Below the pieces are notes generated by a model, which was given only the letters and a program-made list of their open reading frames with translations, ran no database searches and was not told where the DNA came from. Positions 48,960-61,745 of a stretch of 64,000 bases of DNA are shown here, in pieces (positions within the stretch are counted from its first letter, which is position 1; each line of letters begins with the position of its first letter). This DNA comes from Liolophura sinensis. Lineage: Eukaryota > Mollusca > Polyplacophora > Chitonida > Chitonidae. The position numbers were made by a program, and so were the translations under genes. The stretch is from contig NC_088306.1 in the NCBI RefSeq assembly GCF_032854445.1, positions 190,501 through 254,500 on the forward strand, written 5' to 3'.

Positions 48960-50060
48960 AACAAATTAACCATACAGCCAACCAGCCAACCAAACAACCA
49001 GTAATCCAACCAACCACCCATACAACCAACCGAACAGCCAGTAATCCAACCAATCAACCACCCATACAGCCAACCAAACATCCTGTAATCGAACCCGCCA
49101 ACCATCCATTCATTCAACCAAACAACCAGTAATGAAACCAACCAACCACCCATACAACCAACCAAACATCCTGTAATCGAACCCGCCAACCATCCATTCA
49201 TTCAACCAAACAAACAGTAATGCAACCAGCCGACCACACATACAGCCAACCAAACACCCTGTAATCCCACCCGCCAACCACCTATACAGTCAACCAAACA
49301 ACCAGTTATCCAACCAACCAACCACCCATACAGCCAACCAAACATCATGTAATCGAACCCGCCAACCATCCATTCATTCAACCAAACAACCAGTAATGCA
49401 ATCAGCCAACCACCCATACAGCCAATCAAACAACCTGTCATCCCACCCGCCAACCACCCATACAGCCAACCAAACAACCAGTAATCCAACCAACCAACCA
49501 CCCATACAGCCAACTAAACAACCTGTATTCGCACCCGCCAACCATCTATACATTCAACCAAACAATCAGTAATCACACCCTCCTACCACCCATACAGCTA
49601 ACCAAACAACCTGTAATCCCACCCGCCAACCACCCATACAGCCAACAAACAACCAGTAATCCAACCAACCAACCACCCATACAGCCAACTAAACAACCTG
49701 TAATCGCACCCGCCAACCATCTATACATTCAACCAAACAACCAGTAATCACACCCACCTACCACCCATACAGCCAACCAAACAACCAGCAATCCAACCAG
49801 CCAAGCACCCATACAGCCAACTAAACAACCAATAATCCCACCCGCCAACCACCATACAGTCAACCAAACAACCAGTAACCCACCCGCAAACAACCCCTAC
49901 AGCCAACCAAACAACCTGTGATCGAATCCGCCAATCATCCATATAGCCAACCAAATAACCAGTGATTCAACCAACCAACCACCCATACAACACACCAAAC
50001 AACCTGTAATGCAACCCTGCAACAACCCATACAGCCAACAAACAAACCAGTAATCCAACA
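48960..50060. repeat. 44-bp C/A-rich minisatellite (array A), about 25 copies, dimeric in part
   Basis: Monomers combine CACCCATACAGCCAACCAAA with CAACCAGTAATCCAACCAA or CAACCTGTAATCCCACCCGC. The single-monomer period is 44 bp (49455 and 49499). A two-monomer unit of 88 bp recurs between about 49082 and 49170. Minus-strand frames full of Trp/Gly are repeat artefacts. Confidence 0.88.
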
Positions 50061-51725
50061 AGCCAAACACACATCCAGACAGCCAAGAAAACAAACCCAC
50101 AGACAGCCAACAACTTCCTTGGCAGCCAACCATACAATCCTTCAGGCAACCAACAACTTCCTGGTCAGTCAACCATTCAATCTCTCAGACAACCAACAGT
50201 ATTCCTGGCAGCCAACCATATAATCCCTCAGAAAACCATCAATTTTCCAGGCAGCCATCCATACAATCCCTCAGACAACCAACAATTTTCCAGGAAGCCA
50301 ACTAGACAATCCCTCAGACAGCCAATAACTTCCTGAGCGGCCAACCATACAATCCTTCAGACAACAAACAACTTCCTGAGCGGCCAACCATACAATCCAT
50401 AAAAAACCTAACAACTTCCCGAGCAGCCAACCATGCAATCCCTCAGACAACCAACAACTTCCTGAGCAGCCAACCATACAACCCATCAACAACTTTCTGA
50501 GCAGCCAATAATACGATCCCTCAGACGACCTACAACTTCCCGTGAAGCCAAACATACAATTCCTCAGAGAGCCAGCAACTTCCCGTGAAGCCAATCATAC
50601 AATCCCGCAGGCAGCCAGCAACTTCCCGGACCGCCAACCATACAATGTCTCAGACAGCCAACAACTTCCCGTGAAGCCAACCACACAATCCCTCTGACAG
50701 CCAACAACTTCCCAGACAAGCAACCATCCATACAATCCCTCAGCCAGCAAACAACTTCCTGACCTGCCAACCATAAAATCCCTCAGCCAGTCAACAACCT
50801 CCCGTGAAGTCAACCATACAATCCCTCATCCAGCCAAGAACTTTCCAGACAAGCAGCCAGACAATCCCTCAGACAGCCAACAACTTCTCGGACAAGCAAA
50901 CCAACCATACAATCCCTCAGATAGCCAGCAACTTCCCGTGAAGCCAACCATACAATGCTGCAGGCAGCCAGCAACTTCTCGGAGATCCAACCATACAATC
51001 CCTCAGACAACCAACAACTTCCCAGGCAAGCAGCCACCCATGCAATCCCTTAGACAGCCAGCAACTTCCCGTGAAGCCAACCACACAATCCTGCAGGCAG
51101 CCAACCATGCAATCCCTCAGACAACCAACAACTTCCCAGACAAGCAAACCAACCATACAATCCCTCAGACAGCCAGCAACTTCCCGTGAAGCAAAACCAT
51201 ACAATCCCGCAAGCAGCCAGCAACTTCCCGGACCGCCAAACATACAATCCTGCGGGCAGCCAGCAACTCCCCTGGCAGCCAACCATGCAATCCCTCAGAC
51301 AACCAGCAACTTCCCAGACAAGCAACCAACCATACAATCCCTCAGACAGCCAACTACTTCCTGACCGGCCAACCCTACAATCCCTCAGCCAGCCAACAAC
51401 TTCCCGGACAGCCAAACATAAAATCCCTCAGCCAGCCAACAACTTCCCGGACAGCGAACCGTACAATCCCTCAGCCAGCCAACAACTTCCCATGCAGCCA
51501 ACCATACACACCCTCAGCCAGCCAACAACTTCCCGGACAGCCAATCGTACAGTCCCTCAGACAGCCAACAACTTCCCGTGCAGCCAACCATACACTCCCT
51601 CAGCCGGCCAACAACTTCCTGGACAGCCAACCGTACAATCCCTCAGCCAGCCAACAACTTCCCGGACAGCCAACCATACAATCCCTCAGCCAGCCAACAA
51701 CTTCCAAGACAAGCAACCATAAAAT
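50060..51725. repeat. 43-bp minisatellite (array B), about 38 copies
   Basis: The core is CAACTTCCCG, then (TGAAG or GACAG)CCAACCATACA, then ATCCCTCAGACAGCCAA. ACTTCCCGG at 51399 and 51442 gives 43 bp. It shares the phrase CAGCCAACCATACA with array A and probably derives from it. Confidence 0.88.
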
Positions 51726-51895
51726 CCGAACCAGTAATTCAACCAACCAACCAACCAATCAACTAACCACCCATACAGCCAACTAAACAACCAGTAAACC
51801 AACCAGCCAAACACCCGTCCAGACAACCATCAAAACAAACCCACGGGCAGCCAAAAACTTTGTTGGCAGCCAACCATACAAGCCACCAAGCAAAC
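51725..51895. repeat. Return to array A with duplicated A/B junction
   Basis: Array A monomers reappear and run into a junction (CATCAAAACAAACCCACGGG, then GGCAGCCAACCATACAAG) that matches the A-to-B junction at about 50040-50140. The boundary itself has therefore been duplicated. Confidence 0.75.
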
Positions 51896-52009
51896 CTTCT
51901 TTCAAAATTCATGTAAAGAATCACTGTCACCTTTTTCATGCATTGCGTTCTCTGTGATGTTAAAATCGATGTAAATCTATGCGTCGAAACAGACATTTCG
52001 TATACCAGC

Positions 52010-53440
52010 CGTCAACCAAAAAGAATGTTCCGGGTCAATAGTGGCAAGTTCAATTCCCCAAAATAAAGTGCAACACAAACCACCAAAAAATTAGCAAAGT
52101 ATATAAAGCACGAAAACAGGACGGAATCTTGCACAGAGAAGCAGTCAATAGTTTTCATTGATGTTGGAAAGACACAAGGTATGTTCCCGGCAACTGAGTG
52201 AAATCAGTATTCGAACTGTGTACTATGCTAGAATATCACTTGTCCATAACAAAATATATCTCTCAGGTACACTTAGATTGAAACTATTCGTGTATCCAAC
52301 GTGGCGATCTAATTCAACACGATGAATATACCGCCCTAGCCCCGGGTTAAGCGGAATTAGATACAGTCATGAAGCATGGTGCTAGAGTTTCTCGTCGCTC
52401 TGTCCATATTTACTTACAAGAGCGATATATTCATTGTAAAATTGAAAAAACTTGAAGTGAAGGCATTTGATAACCTTGACACACTAGTTTTTGTAATAAT
52501 AACTTGGGACGTTGAATGAAATCGTCACACAATACGTAGGATCTAACAAATGCAACAAAGCGAAATATGTACACGCCATACGCGGGACCCCTCGGTTTAT
52601 TGCTAAGTAAGGATAATGTAGAGTGTCATAATTGAAACTATCCCTTTTGTCGTAAAGTCTCTGGGAGAGGAAATCATTTTGATCTTTGTACAAATATTGG
52701 TCCAGACAAGATGTACCATCTGGAGAGTCTGTGGTCTCCTTTAAATTCAGTGAAGGTGGCTAAATATTTTCACAGCCTTTACTATATATGGATTGTTTAA
52801 AGCCAGCAGATCATCAATATACCGTTCAGTGAAAGAGAAAGATCGGGCCTGGTGAGGATTACTCCTTAATAGTTTCTGCAGATATTCGTATTTATATGAG
52901 AACAGGTATAGGTCGGAAAAAAGGGGGCACAATTTGTACCCATCAGAATACCTATACACTGTTGTCATATGATTTCCCCGAGTTGCACACAGATGTTATT
53001 AATGAGTAATTCAAGCAACTCAATAAACATGCCAAAACATCCATTGAATGGTAACCCTTGTATGTAGAGGAACTGAGCAAGGCTTTATTGCCTCTGACGT
53101 TAATATAGCGCTGACCGATTTTACTTAATACCGTAACAATTATTGATGAAATTCTATCTATTAAATCCCTATGAGGAATAGTAGCATAGAATCCCAAGTA
53201 GATATGTTCATAAACGGTATGTGTACTAGAGCGTCTAGTTCTTCAAAGAGACGTTTAGAGTTTTTAAGTACCTACATACAGTCGACCCCTGAATTTTTTT
53301 TGCAATTGCACAACAGTTCTTGTTCCAAAATGACAGTACTTCTTGTAGTGCTTTCGTTAAGGGACGACCGACTAACTATAATCACGTCAACTAAGGATCT
53401 AAACAAAACTGCATCGGATGGATAGAGCTGTTATATTTAA
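52010..53440 (-). pseudogene. Second Penelope-like element copy, 5' truncated, plus adjoining cluster-like fragment
   Basis: From about 52395 the minus strand encodes PLE RT pieces parallel to 41.5-42.6 kb. The order is ATIPHRDLIDRISS near 53175, NVRGNKALLSS near 53090, SDLYLFSYKYEYLQKLL near 52905, ERYIDDLLALNNPY near 52830 and LYDKRDSFNYD near 52650. Here the catalytic YIDD is intact, although frameshifts and stops kill the gene. The left part (about 52010-52370) instead matches 44290-44600, including CCCTAGCCCCGGGTTAAGCG. Confidence 0.7.
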
Positions 53441-54740
53441 ATGACCTATTTTTAACAGGTATATGTGCATGACATGTCCTAACTTGCGTATTCGGGTGTT
53501 TTTCACAAATACATTGCGAGACAAATGAAAAACGCCTCGTCAACTCCGTAAGGTAGTCAAAACGTGTTGTGAGCTGGGATTTTTATGCGTGCAGTTTTGT
53601 TACTTTACATAGTGGCAATGTTGTTTTTGGAGCTTATTTGCAGGGTGAGTGTAGCACAGTTGGAAGTTCGACGTATTCTAACACACATGCGCCGCCAGGT
53701 TTCCTTATTCTCTCCAGGCCACGTGGGCCACGAAACTCTGAATCATACCATATATAGACGTATAGACAGGTGTTGATTTCATAAAACACTGTTTTCTGCA
53801 TTTGTATTGGATTTTATGTTTACTTTTTGTTTAATAAGAATATGCCTTTATTTCTTAGTCATCGCAAGTTTTTTTGCAGTTTCATTAATGTTTTAAATGC
53901 TATTTATATTAACCCTGTTTCCTTGTTATATTAACAACTACTTACATTGATTTGGTATTTTTCATATCGTATAGTGTATAGAACTGGTTACTGAAATGTG
54001 AGATGTTTTTGTTTTGTAAGGCGTTAAAGCTAGTTGAGAGCATTGGTTAAGAGAACATTTAATACTTCATCATGACAAATTACATTAAAGTAACAACAAC
54101 AGCCATTTCACATGCGTTCCTGTATGACTACAAGAATTTTTTCATTGTTTTCTATTTCTCACTGTCACTTAATTTAAATATGAGGAATAACGCTTTTTGA
54201 CATTACTTTAAAATTGGCCATCAGATAAGATCTTTGTATTTTTAAAACAACTTAAAAAAACCCACCAAAATTAATATTATTCCTATGTTTTCTGTGTGAA
54301 GTGAGATCATTTTTTTGTTTTCAGGAAACCCGGGTCCATCTGCTCCAGCAGCTTATGTGGGAATATGATATGTGTTGCTTATTAAAAAAAACCTGGAGTA
54401 GGCCTATAGGCCTACAGAATTCCCGAGAGTCTTTAAAAGACTCTTTAAAGCTTTTTAAAATGAATAAAATGACAGTATCTCAAAATTTCCTCAAAATGGC
54501 TTGTCAAAAATTGAGCTCACAACCTCACCCCCGCTACCTAAACAGAACTGTCTTAGTGATTCCTTTTTCATTCCAACCTTATATGCTCATATGTGTTTTT
54601 GTTAATCTGACTGTGTACGACTCTGCAGGCCTACCTTATACCTGGGATTAAGGTAGACAGACAATGCAATTTCCATAGAATAGTACTTGGAATTAGAAAT
54701 TTCAGTGTGTACTCATCTGTATCACATGGACGGTGGATAA
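53441..54740. other. Non-coding stretch, nothing recognised
   Basis: AT-rich. A 116-codon plus-strand frame at 54301-54651 begins beside an acceptor-like TTTTCAG, but no domain or donor supports an exon. Confidence 0.4.
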
Positions 54741-54744
54741 ATAT

Positions 54745-56850
54745 CTGGCTGCATGGCATACACCTAAGGCTTAGCTTCCACACAGACCTGTATGTATGGC
54801 TGCATATGGCATAGACCTAAGGCTTAGCTTCTACATAGACCTGTGTGTATGGCTACAAGTGGCATAGACCTAAGGCTTAGCTTCCACACAGACCTGTATG
54901 TATGGCTGAATGGCATAGACCTAAGGCTTAGCTTCTACATAGACCTATATGTATGGCTACATATGGCATAGACCTAAGGCTTAGCTTCTACATAGACGTA
55001 TGTATGGCTGCATATGGTATAGACCTAAGGCTTAGCTTCTACATAGACGTATGTATGGCTACATATGGTATAGACCTAAGGCTTAGCTTCTACACAGACC
55101 TGTATGTATGGCTGCATGGCATAGACCTAAGGCTTAGCTTCCACACAGACCTGTATGTATGGCTGCATGGCATAGACCTAAGGCTTAGCTTCTACATAGA
55201 CCTATATGTATGGCTACATATGGCATAGACCTAAGGCTTAGCTTCTACATAGACGTATGTGTGGCTGCATATGGTATAGACCTAAGGCTTAGCTTCTACA
55301 TAGACGTATGTATGGCTACATATGGTATAGACCTAAGGCTTAGCTTCTACACAGACCTGTATGTATGGCTGCACATCGTATAGACCTAAGGCTTAGCTTC
55401 TACATAGACCTGTATGTATGGCTGCATATGGCATAGACCTAAGGCTTAGCTTCTACATAGACCTGTATGTATGGCTGCATATGGCATAGACCTAAGGCTT
55501 AGCTTCTACACAGATCTGTATGTATGGCTGCATGGCATAGCCCTAAGGCTTACCTTCTACACAAATCTGTATGTATGGCATAGATCTAAGGCTTAGCTTC
55601 CACACAGACCTGTATGTATGGCTGCATATGGCATAGACCTAAGGCTTAGCTTCTACAGACCTGTATGTATGGCTACATATGGAATAGACGTAAGGCTTAG
55701 CTTCTACACAGACCTATATGTTTGGCTGCATGGCATAGACCTAAGGCTTAGCTTCTACACAGACCTGTATGTATGGCTACATATGGCATAGACCTAAGGC
55801 TTAGCTTCTATACAGACCTGTATGTATGGCTACATATGGCATAGACCTAAGGCTTACTTTCCACATAGACCTGTATGTATGGCTACATATGGCATAGACC
55901 TAAGGCTTAGCTTCTACACAGACCTATATGTATGGCTACATATGGCATAGACCTAAGGCTTAGCTTCTACACAGACCTGTATGTATGGCTGCATGGCATA
56001 GACCTAAGGCTTAGCTTCTACACAGACCTGTATGTATGGCTACATATGGCATAGACCTAAGGCCTAACTTCTACACAGACCTGTATGTATAGCTACATAT
56101 GGCATAGACCTAAGGCTTAGCTTCTACACAGACCTGTATGTATGGCTACATATGGCATAGACCTAAGGCTTACCTTCCACACAGACCTGTATGTATGGCT
56201 ACATATGGCATAGACCTAAGGCTTAGCTTCTACACAGACCTGTATGTATAGCTACATATGGCATAGACCTAAGGCTTACCTTCCACACAGACCTGTATGT
56301 ATGGCTGCGTGTGGCATAGACCTAAGGCTTAGCTTCTATATACACCTGTATGTATGGCTGCATATGGCATAGATCTAAGGCTTAGCTTCTACACAGACCT
56401 GTATGTATGGCTACATATGGCATAGACCTAAGGCTTACCTTCCACACAGACCTGTATGTATGTATGGCTGCATGGGATAGACCTAAGGCTTAGCTTCTAC
56501 ACAGACCTGTATGTATGGCTGCATGGCATAGACCTAAGGCTTAGCTTCTACACAGACCTGTATGTATGGCTACATATGACATAGACCTAAGGCTTACCTT
56601 CCACACAGACCTGTATGTATGGCTGCATGGCATAGACCTAAGGCTTACCTTCTACACAGACCTGTATGTTTGGCTACATATGGCATAGACCTAAGGTTTA
56701 TCTTCTACATAGACCTGTATGTATGGCTACATATGGCATAGACCTAAGGCTTACTTTCCACATAGACCTGTATGTATGGCTGCATGACATAGACCTAAGG
56801 CTTAGCTTCTACACAGACCTGTTTGTATGGCTGTATGGCATAGAGCTAAG
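54745..56850. repeat. 51/53-bp minisatellite, about 40 copies
   Basis: The core is TAGACCTAAGGCTTAGCTTC, TACACAGACCTGTATGTATG and GCTGCATATGGCA. Starts at 55381 and 55434 give 53 bp. Copies with GCATGGCA lose 2 bp, giving 51 bp. The 51-bp form stays in frame and produces short artefact ORFs. Confidence 0.92.
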
Positions 56851-56866
56851 GCTTTGTTGCATGCAT

Positions 56867-56903
<37 letters not shown>

Positions 56904-57300
56904 CACGCACGCACACACACTCTTACCACGGCGGCCAGCATTATGGTGGGAGGAAATCGGGGAAGACCCCGGGGGAAACCCACGACCACACACGTGTGTG
57001 TGAGGTTGCTGGATTACCAGCCCACGTACGGCCGGAGAGGAAGCCAGCATGTGTTGGACTTGAACTCACAGCGACCGCATTGGTGAAAGGCTTCTGTGTC
57101 ATTACGCTGCGCTAGCGCGCTAACCAACTGAGCCACGGAGGTTCCCTAATTGACATGATGAAGGGAGAGCTTAAATTATAATGGCGCAGAGGTAATGTCA
57201 CCCAGGTGCCAACAAATCCATTCTTATTAGTTATATCTCGGCTGCAAATGGTATGATTTTTTCGCAGCTTCATGAATCCGCAATGCGCACTATAATTAAG
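56851..57300 (-). mobile_element. Insertion block with family A SINE and unique tail, copy 1
   Basis: A block beginning TTGTTGCATGCATGCACAC(AC)n carries a family A SINE on the minus strand (body at about 56917-57140, ending GCTAACCAACTGAGCCACGG). It then has about 150 bp of other sequence ending GCGCACTATAATTAAGG. It splits the 51/53-bp array. TAAGGCTTTG on the left and TAAGGTTTTG on the right look like a target duplication. The whole block recurs at 58811-59255. Confidence 0.7.
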
Positions 57301-57575
57301 GTTTTGCTTCTACATAGATCTGTATGTTTGGTTGTATGGTATAGACCTTAGACTTAGCTTCTACATAGATCTGTATGTGTGGCTGCATGGTATAGACCTT
57401 AGGCTTAGCTTCTACACAGCCCTGTATGTTTGGTTGTATGGTATAGACCTAAGGCTTAGCTTCTACAAAGACCTGTATGTTTGGCTGCATGGTAAAGACC
57501 TAAGGCTTAGCTTCTACATAGAAATGTATGTATGGCTGAATGGCATAGATCTAAGGCTTACTGGTACATAGACTT
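57300..57575. repeat. Continuation of the 51/53-bp array, about 5.5 copies
   Basis: TAGACCTTAGACTTAGCTTC and variants resume after the insertion block, more diverged than on the left side. Confidence 0.85.
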
Positions 57576-58810
57576 GTAGGCCTATGTACTCGGCCGAGGA
57601 TAGATAAAGCCTGTGTTTGTGCTGATCAAGCCAGACGGCAATATTCGCCCATGTGCAAGGTGCTCGCTATAATCATTTCGAATCGCGCTACGATACTTGT
57701 CCATCGCTACATGGTCGCGTTCTAAAAATAGCTTATTGACACTCAGTTAGCTTGATCTGTTCCCCCTCAACCTTCTCGCCCGCATCCAAAAATGGCCCCA
57801 GCTTAGCCCGTCACTGAGGGGTTCAATAAAGCGGGTGGAATTGACAACGTTCCCAGTCATCGACCGAACACTGAATCGAAGCACACTGTATTTCTTTCAT
57901 CAGTTTCTGTAGCTTCATCTCTACGAGCCGGCAGACCTAGCTAATCGACAAACGATAATTCCGCGATTTCTGAAAAACCACAGTTCTGCGTGGCATCTTA
58001 TCACAGATAACAGGTAGATTACAGATTTACCTGTGTCTGTAATGTACACGCCTGTATGGAGGATTAAATGTTTGGGGACAAACTTAATCGTTTGTCGTCG
58101 GTACAACAGATCTATTCTGCACCAAAAATAAGTAGGCTACCGGTATATGCATGGTTCATGGGTTCGAATCAGCAAGTTACGGATCTGTCTTGTTAAGAAG
58201 CACTATTATAGTACCACCTGAGTGAATATATCATCCATGCAGGGACTGTTACGTGTTGGAATCGGACTAAAACTGGTTCGTTCAGAATTTTACGTAATAA
58301 TGATATTTGTTTAGTACCTGGATGACAAATACCAATGTGCATTTTTCTCCGTGGAAGCAAATCTCTGATGTAGAATAAATAAAACATTTAAAAAAACCCT
58401 ACTTGATAAACAACGTATCTTAAAAGAAAAGATCTCTAAAAATCGAGGTAGGAGTCACTAAATAGACAACTTAAAACTATACTTAAATATACTTTCATTT
58501 ATTTTTTTATAGGCGTTCAAACATTTATATTCTGAGAAGGGCTTTATGGACCATACTATCAGAGCTGAGGAACTCATAGGGAGTTTTTTCAACTCTAATC
58601 AAGACACTGAATGTTGGAATAACTCTTTTACCCACGAGTTGGGTAGGCGATAGGTAGGGGATGTGTTCTAATAGATTTTATAGGCTAAATTTTTTCGAAT
58701 GTTTAATCAGTCGTGATGCTTTTGCATATGCATCTACGCACGCATCACAATTAAGCAAGATGGCCGGAGAGATATGTGTAGGTCCCTATATTTTAAAAGG
58801 ATTAATTAAT
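57576..58810. other. Non-coding stretch, nothing recognised
   Basis: Mixed composition with some CpG-bearing sequence at 57600-57950. No gene or repeat is supported. Confidence 0.4.
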
Positions 58811-59255
58811 TTGTTGCAAGCATTCATACACACACACACGTACATACACACGCGCGCGCACACACTCTTACGACGGCCGCCAGCATTATGGTGGGAAGGA
58901 AACCGGGAAGACCCACGACCATCCGCAGGTTGCTGGATTACCAGCCCACGTACGGCCGGAGAGGAAGCCATCATGAGTTGGACTTGAACTCACAGCGACC
59001 GCATTGGTGAGAGGCTCCTGTGTCATTACGCTGCGCTAGCGCGCTCACCAACTGAGCCACGGAGGCCCCCTAATTGACATGATTAAGGGAGAGCTTAAAT
59101 TATAATGGCGCAGAGGTAATGTCATCCAGGTGCCAACAAATCCATTCTACAAGTTTGCCTCGCATACATTTCGCTTATTAATTATATCTCGGCTGCAAAT
59201 GGTATGAATTTTTCACATCTTCATGAATCCGCAATGCGCACTATAATTAGCGGTG
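58811..59255 (-). mobile_element. Insertion block with family A SINE and unique tail, copy 2
   Basis: It starts TTGTTGCAAGCATTCATAC(AC)n and carries the SINE on the minus strand, with GGACTTGAACTCACAGC near 58978. It then continues with the same 150-bp tail (TGGCGCAGAGGTAATGTCA) to GCGCACTATAATTAG. A 20-30 bp segment (ACAAGTTTGCCTCGCATAC) is present here but absent in copy 1. Confidence 0.7.
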
Positions 59256-61604
59256 GAACAAATCCGCCAAAGGCAACTTGGCAGCCAGGGACGGAAATAA
59301 TTTATGGATTAGTTTAGACTGGACAGTCGCGTGCTGTCTTCTGCAGAGAAGCATCCTTACGGAAGAGGACGACAAGACAGGAACACGGTGATCGTGCTGT
59401 CAGTTTGTGGTACTTTGCGCGGAATTCTCCCAGCGCATTTCTCCCAGAAACAGCTCTGAAAGACAGCGCAAGAATACCTCACGGAAAGGTGCGTATGAGA
59501 AGGGTTTTGAATCGTGGGGAGTTTCGAAGTGGTGTTGTGCCAAACCACGGTGCTTTGTGGCTGTCAAAAGCAGTAAATGGTCTCCAGAAATAATAATGGT
59601 GGAACGATTTTCTCTATCATTCTTTGTGCCGCGGCACAAAATTTCCCATCAATCGATACTCAGGCAAATTTGGCAAAGATCATCAAAATTGACGTGGAAT
59701 GTAATGTTTGCTCTACGCAGCAATCATTGTTTATAAAGCATGTATCTTAATGAGAACTGTAAAACCGCACATGGTGTAGGACTTCAGTGGATGTAGGCAG
59801 TGTACGTGTAAATTTCCCCAACATTGATTTACATATATATGTTTTCACGTAGTGAAGTTAGAAGATTCATTGATATTACCGCGGTTCTGATTTTTTTTTA
59901 CTTTATGTGTTATTGGCATTGTGAGCAGCATACCCAAATGATTTTTAAAATGAATAGAAACCACAACAAACTATATGTTTGGAAAACCCAACATATGTGT
60001 ATTTGAAATACACATTCTTCATAATTCAGCAAGGAGACTAATTTGTGCACGACCAACTGGAATGTATGCACCTCATTAAAAACGTAATTTTCAGAAAATA
60101 GCCAAAAATTACCTCTCTTTTTGAGGCTCTAACCAAGTCCAAAAATAATTCATTGGTGTTTCTCTACGAAATATATAGACATTATTTTATAATACTAATA
60201 TAATAATTATATCATTTAAGAATTAATGGCCAATTTCGGCGGTATAAGTTGCAAAATTAAATGTAAAAAATGCAAAAGTTCAGCTATTTGGGTACCTCAT
60301 TTTGATTTTCCAGAAACCGGTTCCACAAAAATATTTCTGCTTTGATTAATATGTAACAAAGAAAAAGTGTTTGGAAGTTTTCATTTGTAACTCAGAATTA
60401 CGTCAGATATTCTTTGCTGAAGTCCACCCTGTAAATATTTGCCCTAGAAGAAATTAATGTTTGTGTCATATTTATCAATTATTTTACCTAAATATTAACA
60501 ATTTTTTATTTTCTACTGTCGCATTACATTGCCCAAGCAAGTGCTGTAATCTCTTCACAAATAATCAGCTGTGAACTATTTCTTGAATTGCTTCTTGAGG
60601 CATATAAATTCCATCTTTTCCATTCAAAGTTATTTTGTTGGTTTAATCACAGGCATTTACTTATATCCCATAAGTTTGTTTTGAAATAAGCTGATGGTAT
60701 GATCTGCTCATACACAGTTAGTATGGCCTTTGTTAATTTAGAACCAGAGTACTTTAGAAACTAAGCACTATAGGGGCACTGAGCAATGCTCTGTGTGCTT
60801 CAGCGTAAACAAATGTCAGCACACGTGCACTAGGCATTTTCTTACTTCCTACTGTCAAACCCCAACTATCAGAAACTATCCTTGTTTAAAATCCGTGAAA
60901 AGTGGGTCATTATTGGCCAGTAAGTTTGTTTTTTGTTTTAAACTATTGTCAGCTGTGTAATACACATAAAATCAACATTTGTATTTATCGGAAGTCTTTA
61001 CTGCTGTCTGGTGGCTATAACGTGATGACTGGACTACCTTAAAGACACATGTTGACGAGCACACCAATTTGAGTCGAGCCTTTATTACTCAATGCTTCCG
61101 TAAAGCAACATGTCCGATGTCGTAATTGACATGCAGTGTATCATTACATGTTACAGTGGCTTCGTCTTCACTGTTTCCAGCCGAAAAAATGACTTGAACA
61201 CAACCCCTAACACCTTGTTCTTCGAGCCCCCCTACATGTATATATCGGGTGCTATTGGGGTGTAATAATACAGAAAAACGCAGTGCAAGCAGGGGTCCTA
61301 TCTTGGGGTCAACTTATAGGCTGCCATTTACTTGAATTTTATTCAGGTGTTTTTGAGACCTTGAAAAAATTCAAATTTAAAATTATGGTTGAAATGGACT
61401 GATAAATGAATTACCCAAATAGCATCCATTGATCTCTACATAAAGGTTTGTACTTAAATGAATGATCCTTGAATGTGGAGGAAAATCAGGTACATTAGAT
61501 CCTTGAGTCCTTGATAAACATTGTCTGTATTATGGATGGGAACTCTGATTCTTGTTGACTGCACCCTACCCTAGTCTGAAGTGTTTAATTGTGATTTTGA
61601 TAGA
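59256..61604. other. Non-coding stretch, nothing recognised
   Basis: The first 350 bp are CpG-bearing and contain CACGGAAAGGTGCGTATGAG, a donor-like site, so an unrecognised 5' exon is conceivable. The rest is AT-rich and featureless to me. Confidence 0.35.
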
Positions 61605-61745
61605 TTTATTTGTCTTATCTGATTGTTATTAAACTGCACAGTGAAGAATTTTTCACTTGGGCCTTCATAATGACGGTCAGCTTATGTTTAACTCTCATAA
61701 GAGCTCATAAGTATACTGAAGTGAATGGTAACCTGGAATTTCCTT
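61605..61745 (-). mobile_element. SINE-like fragment, family C
   Basis: TTGTTATTAAACTGCACAGT, TTTTTCACTTGGGCC and TAATGACGGTCAGCTTATG match the family C core order weakly. Confidence 0.35.

Noticed and set aside
49202-51282. Trp/Gly-rich and Cys-rich minus-strand frames resembling membrane proteins
   Set aside because: Translation of the C/A-rich 44- and 43-bp arrays. Neither unit length preserves a reading frame.
54301-54651. Possible next exon of the MRH-like gene after an acceptor-like TTTTCAG
   Set aside because: The frame required by the preceding phase hits a stop within about 15 codons and lacks the expected later cysteines.
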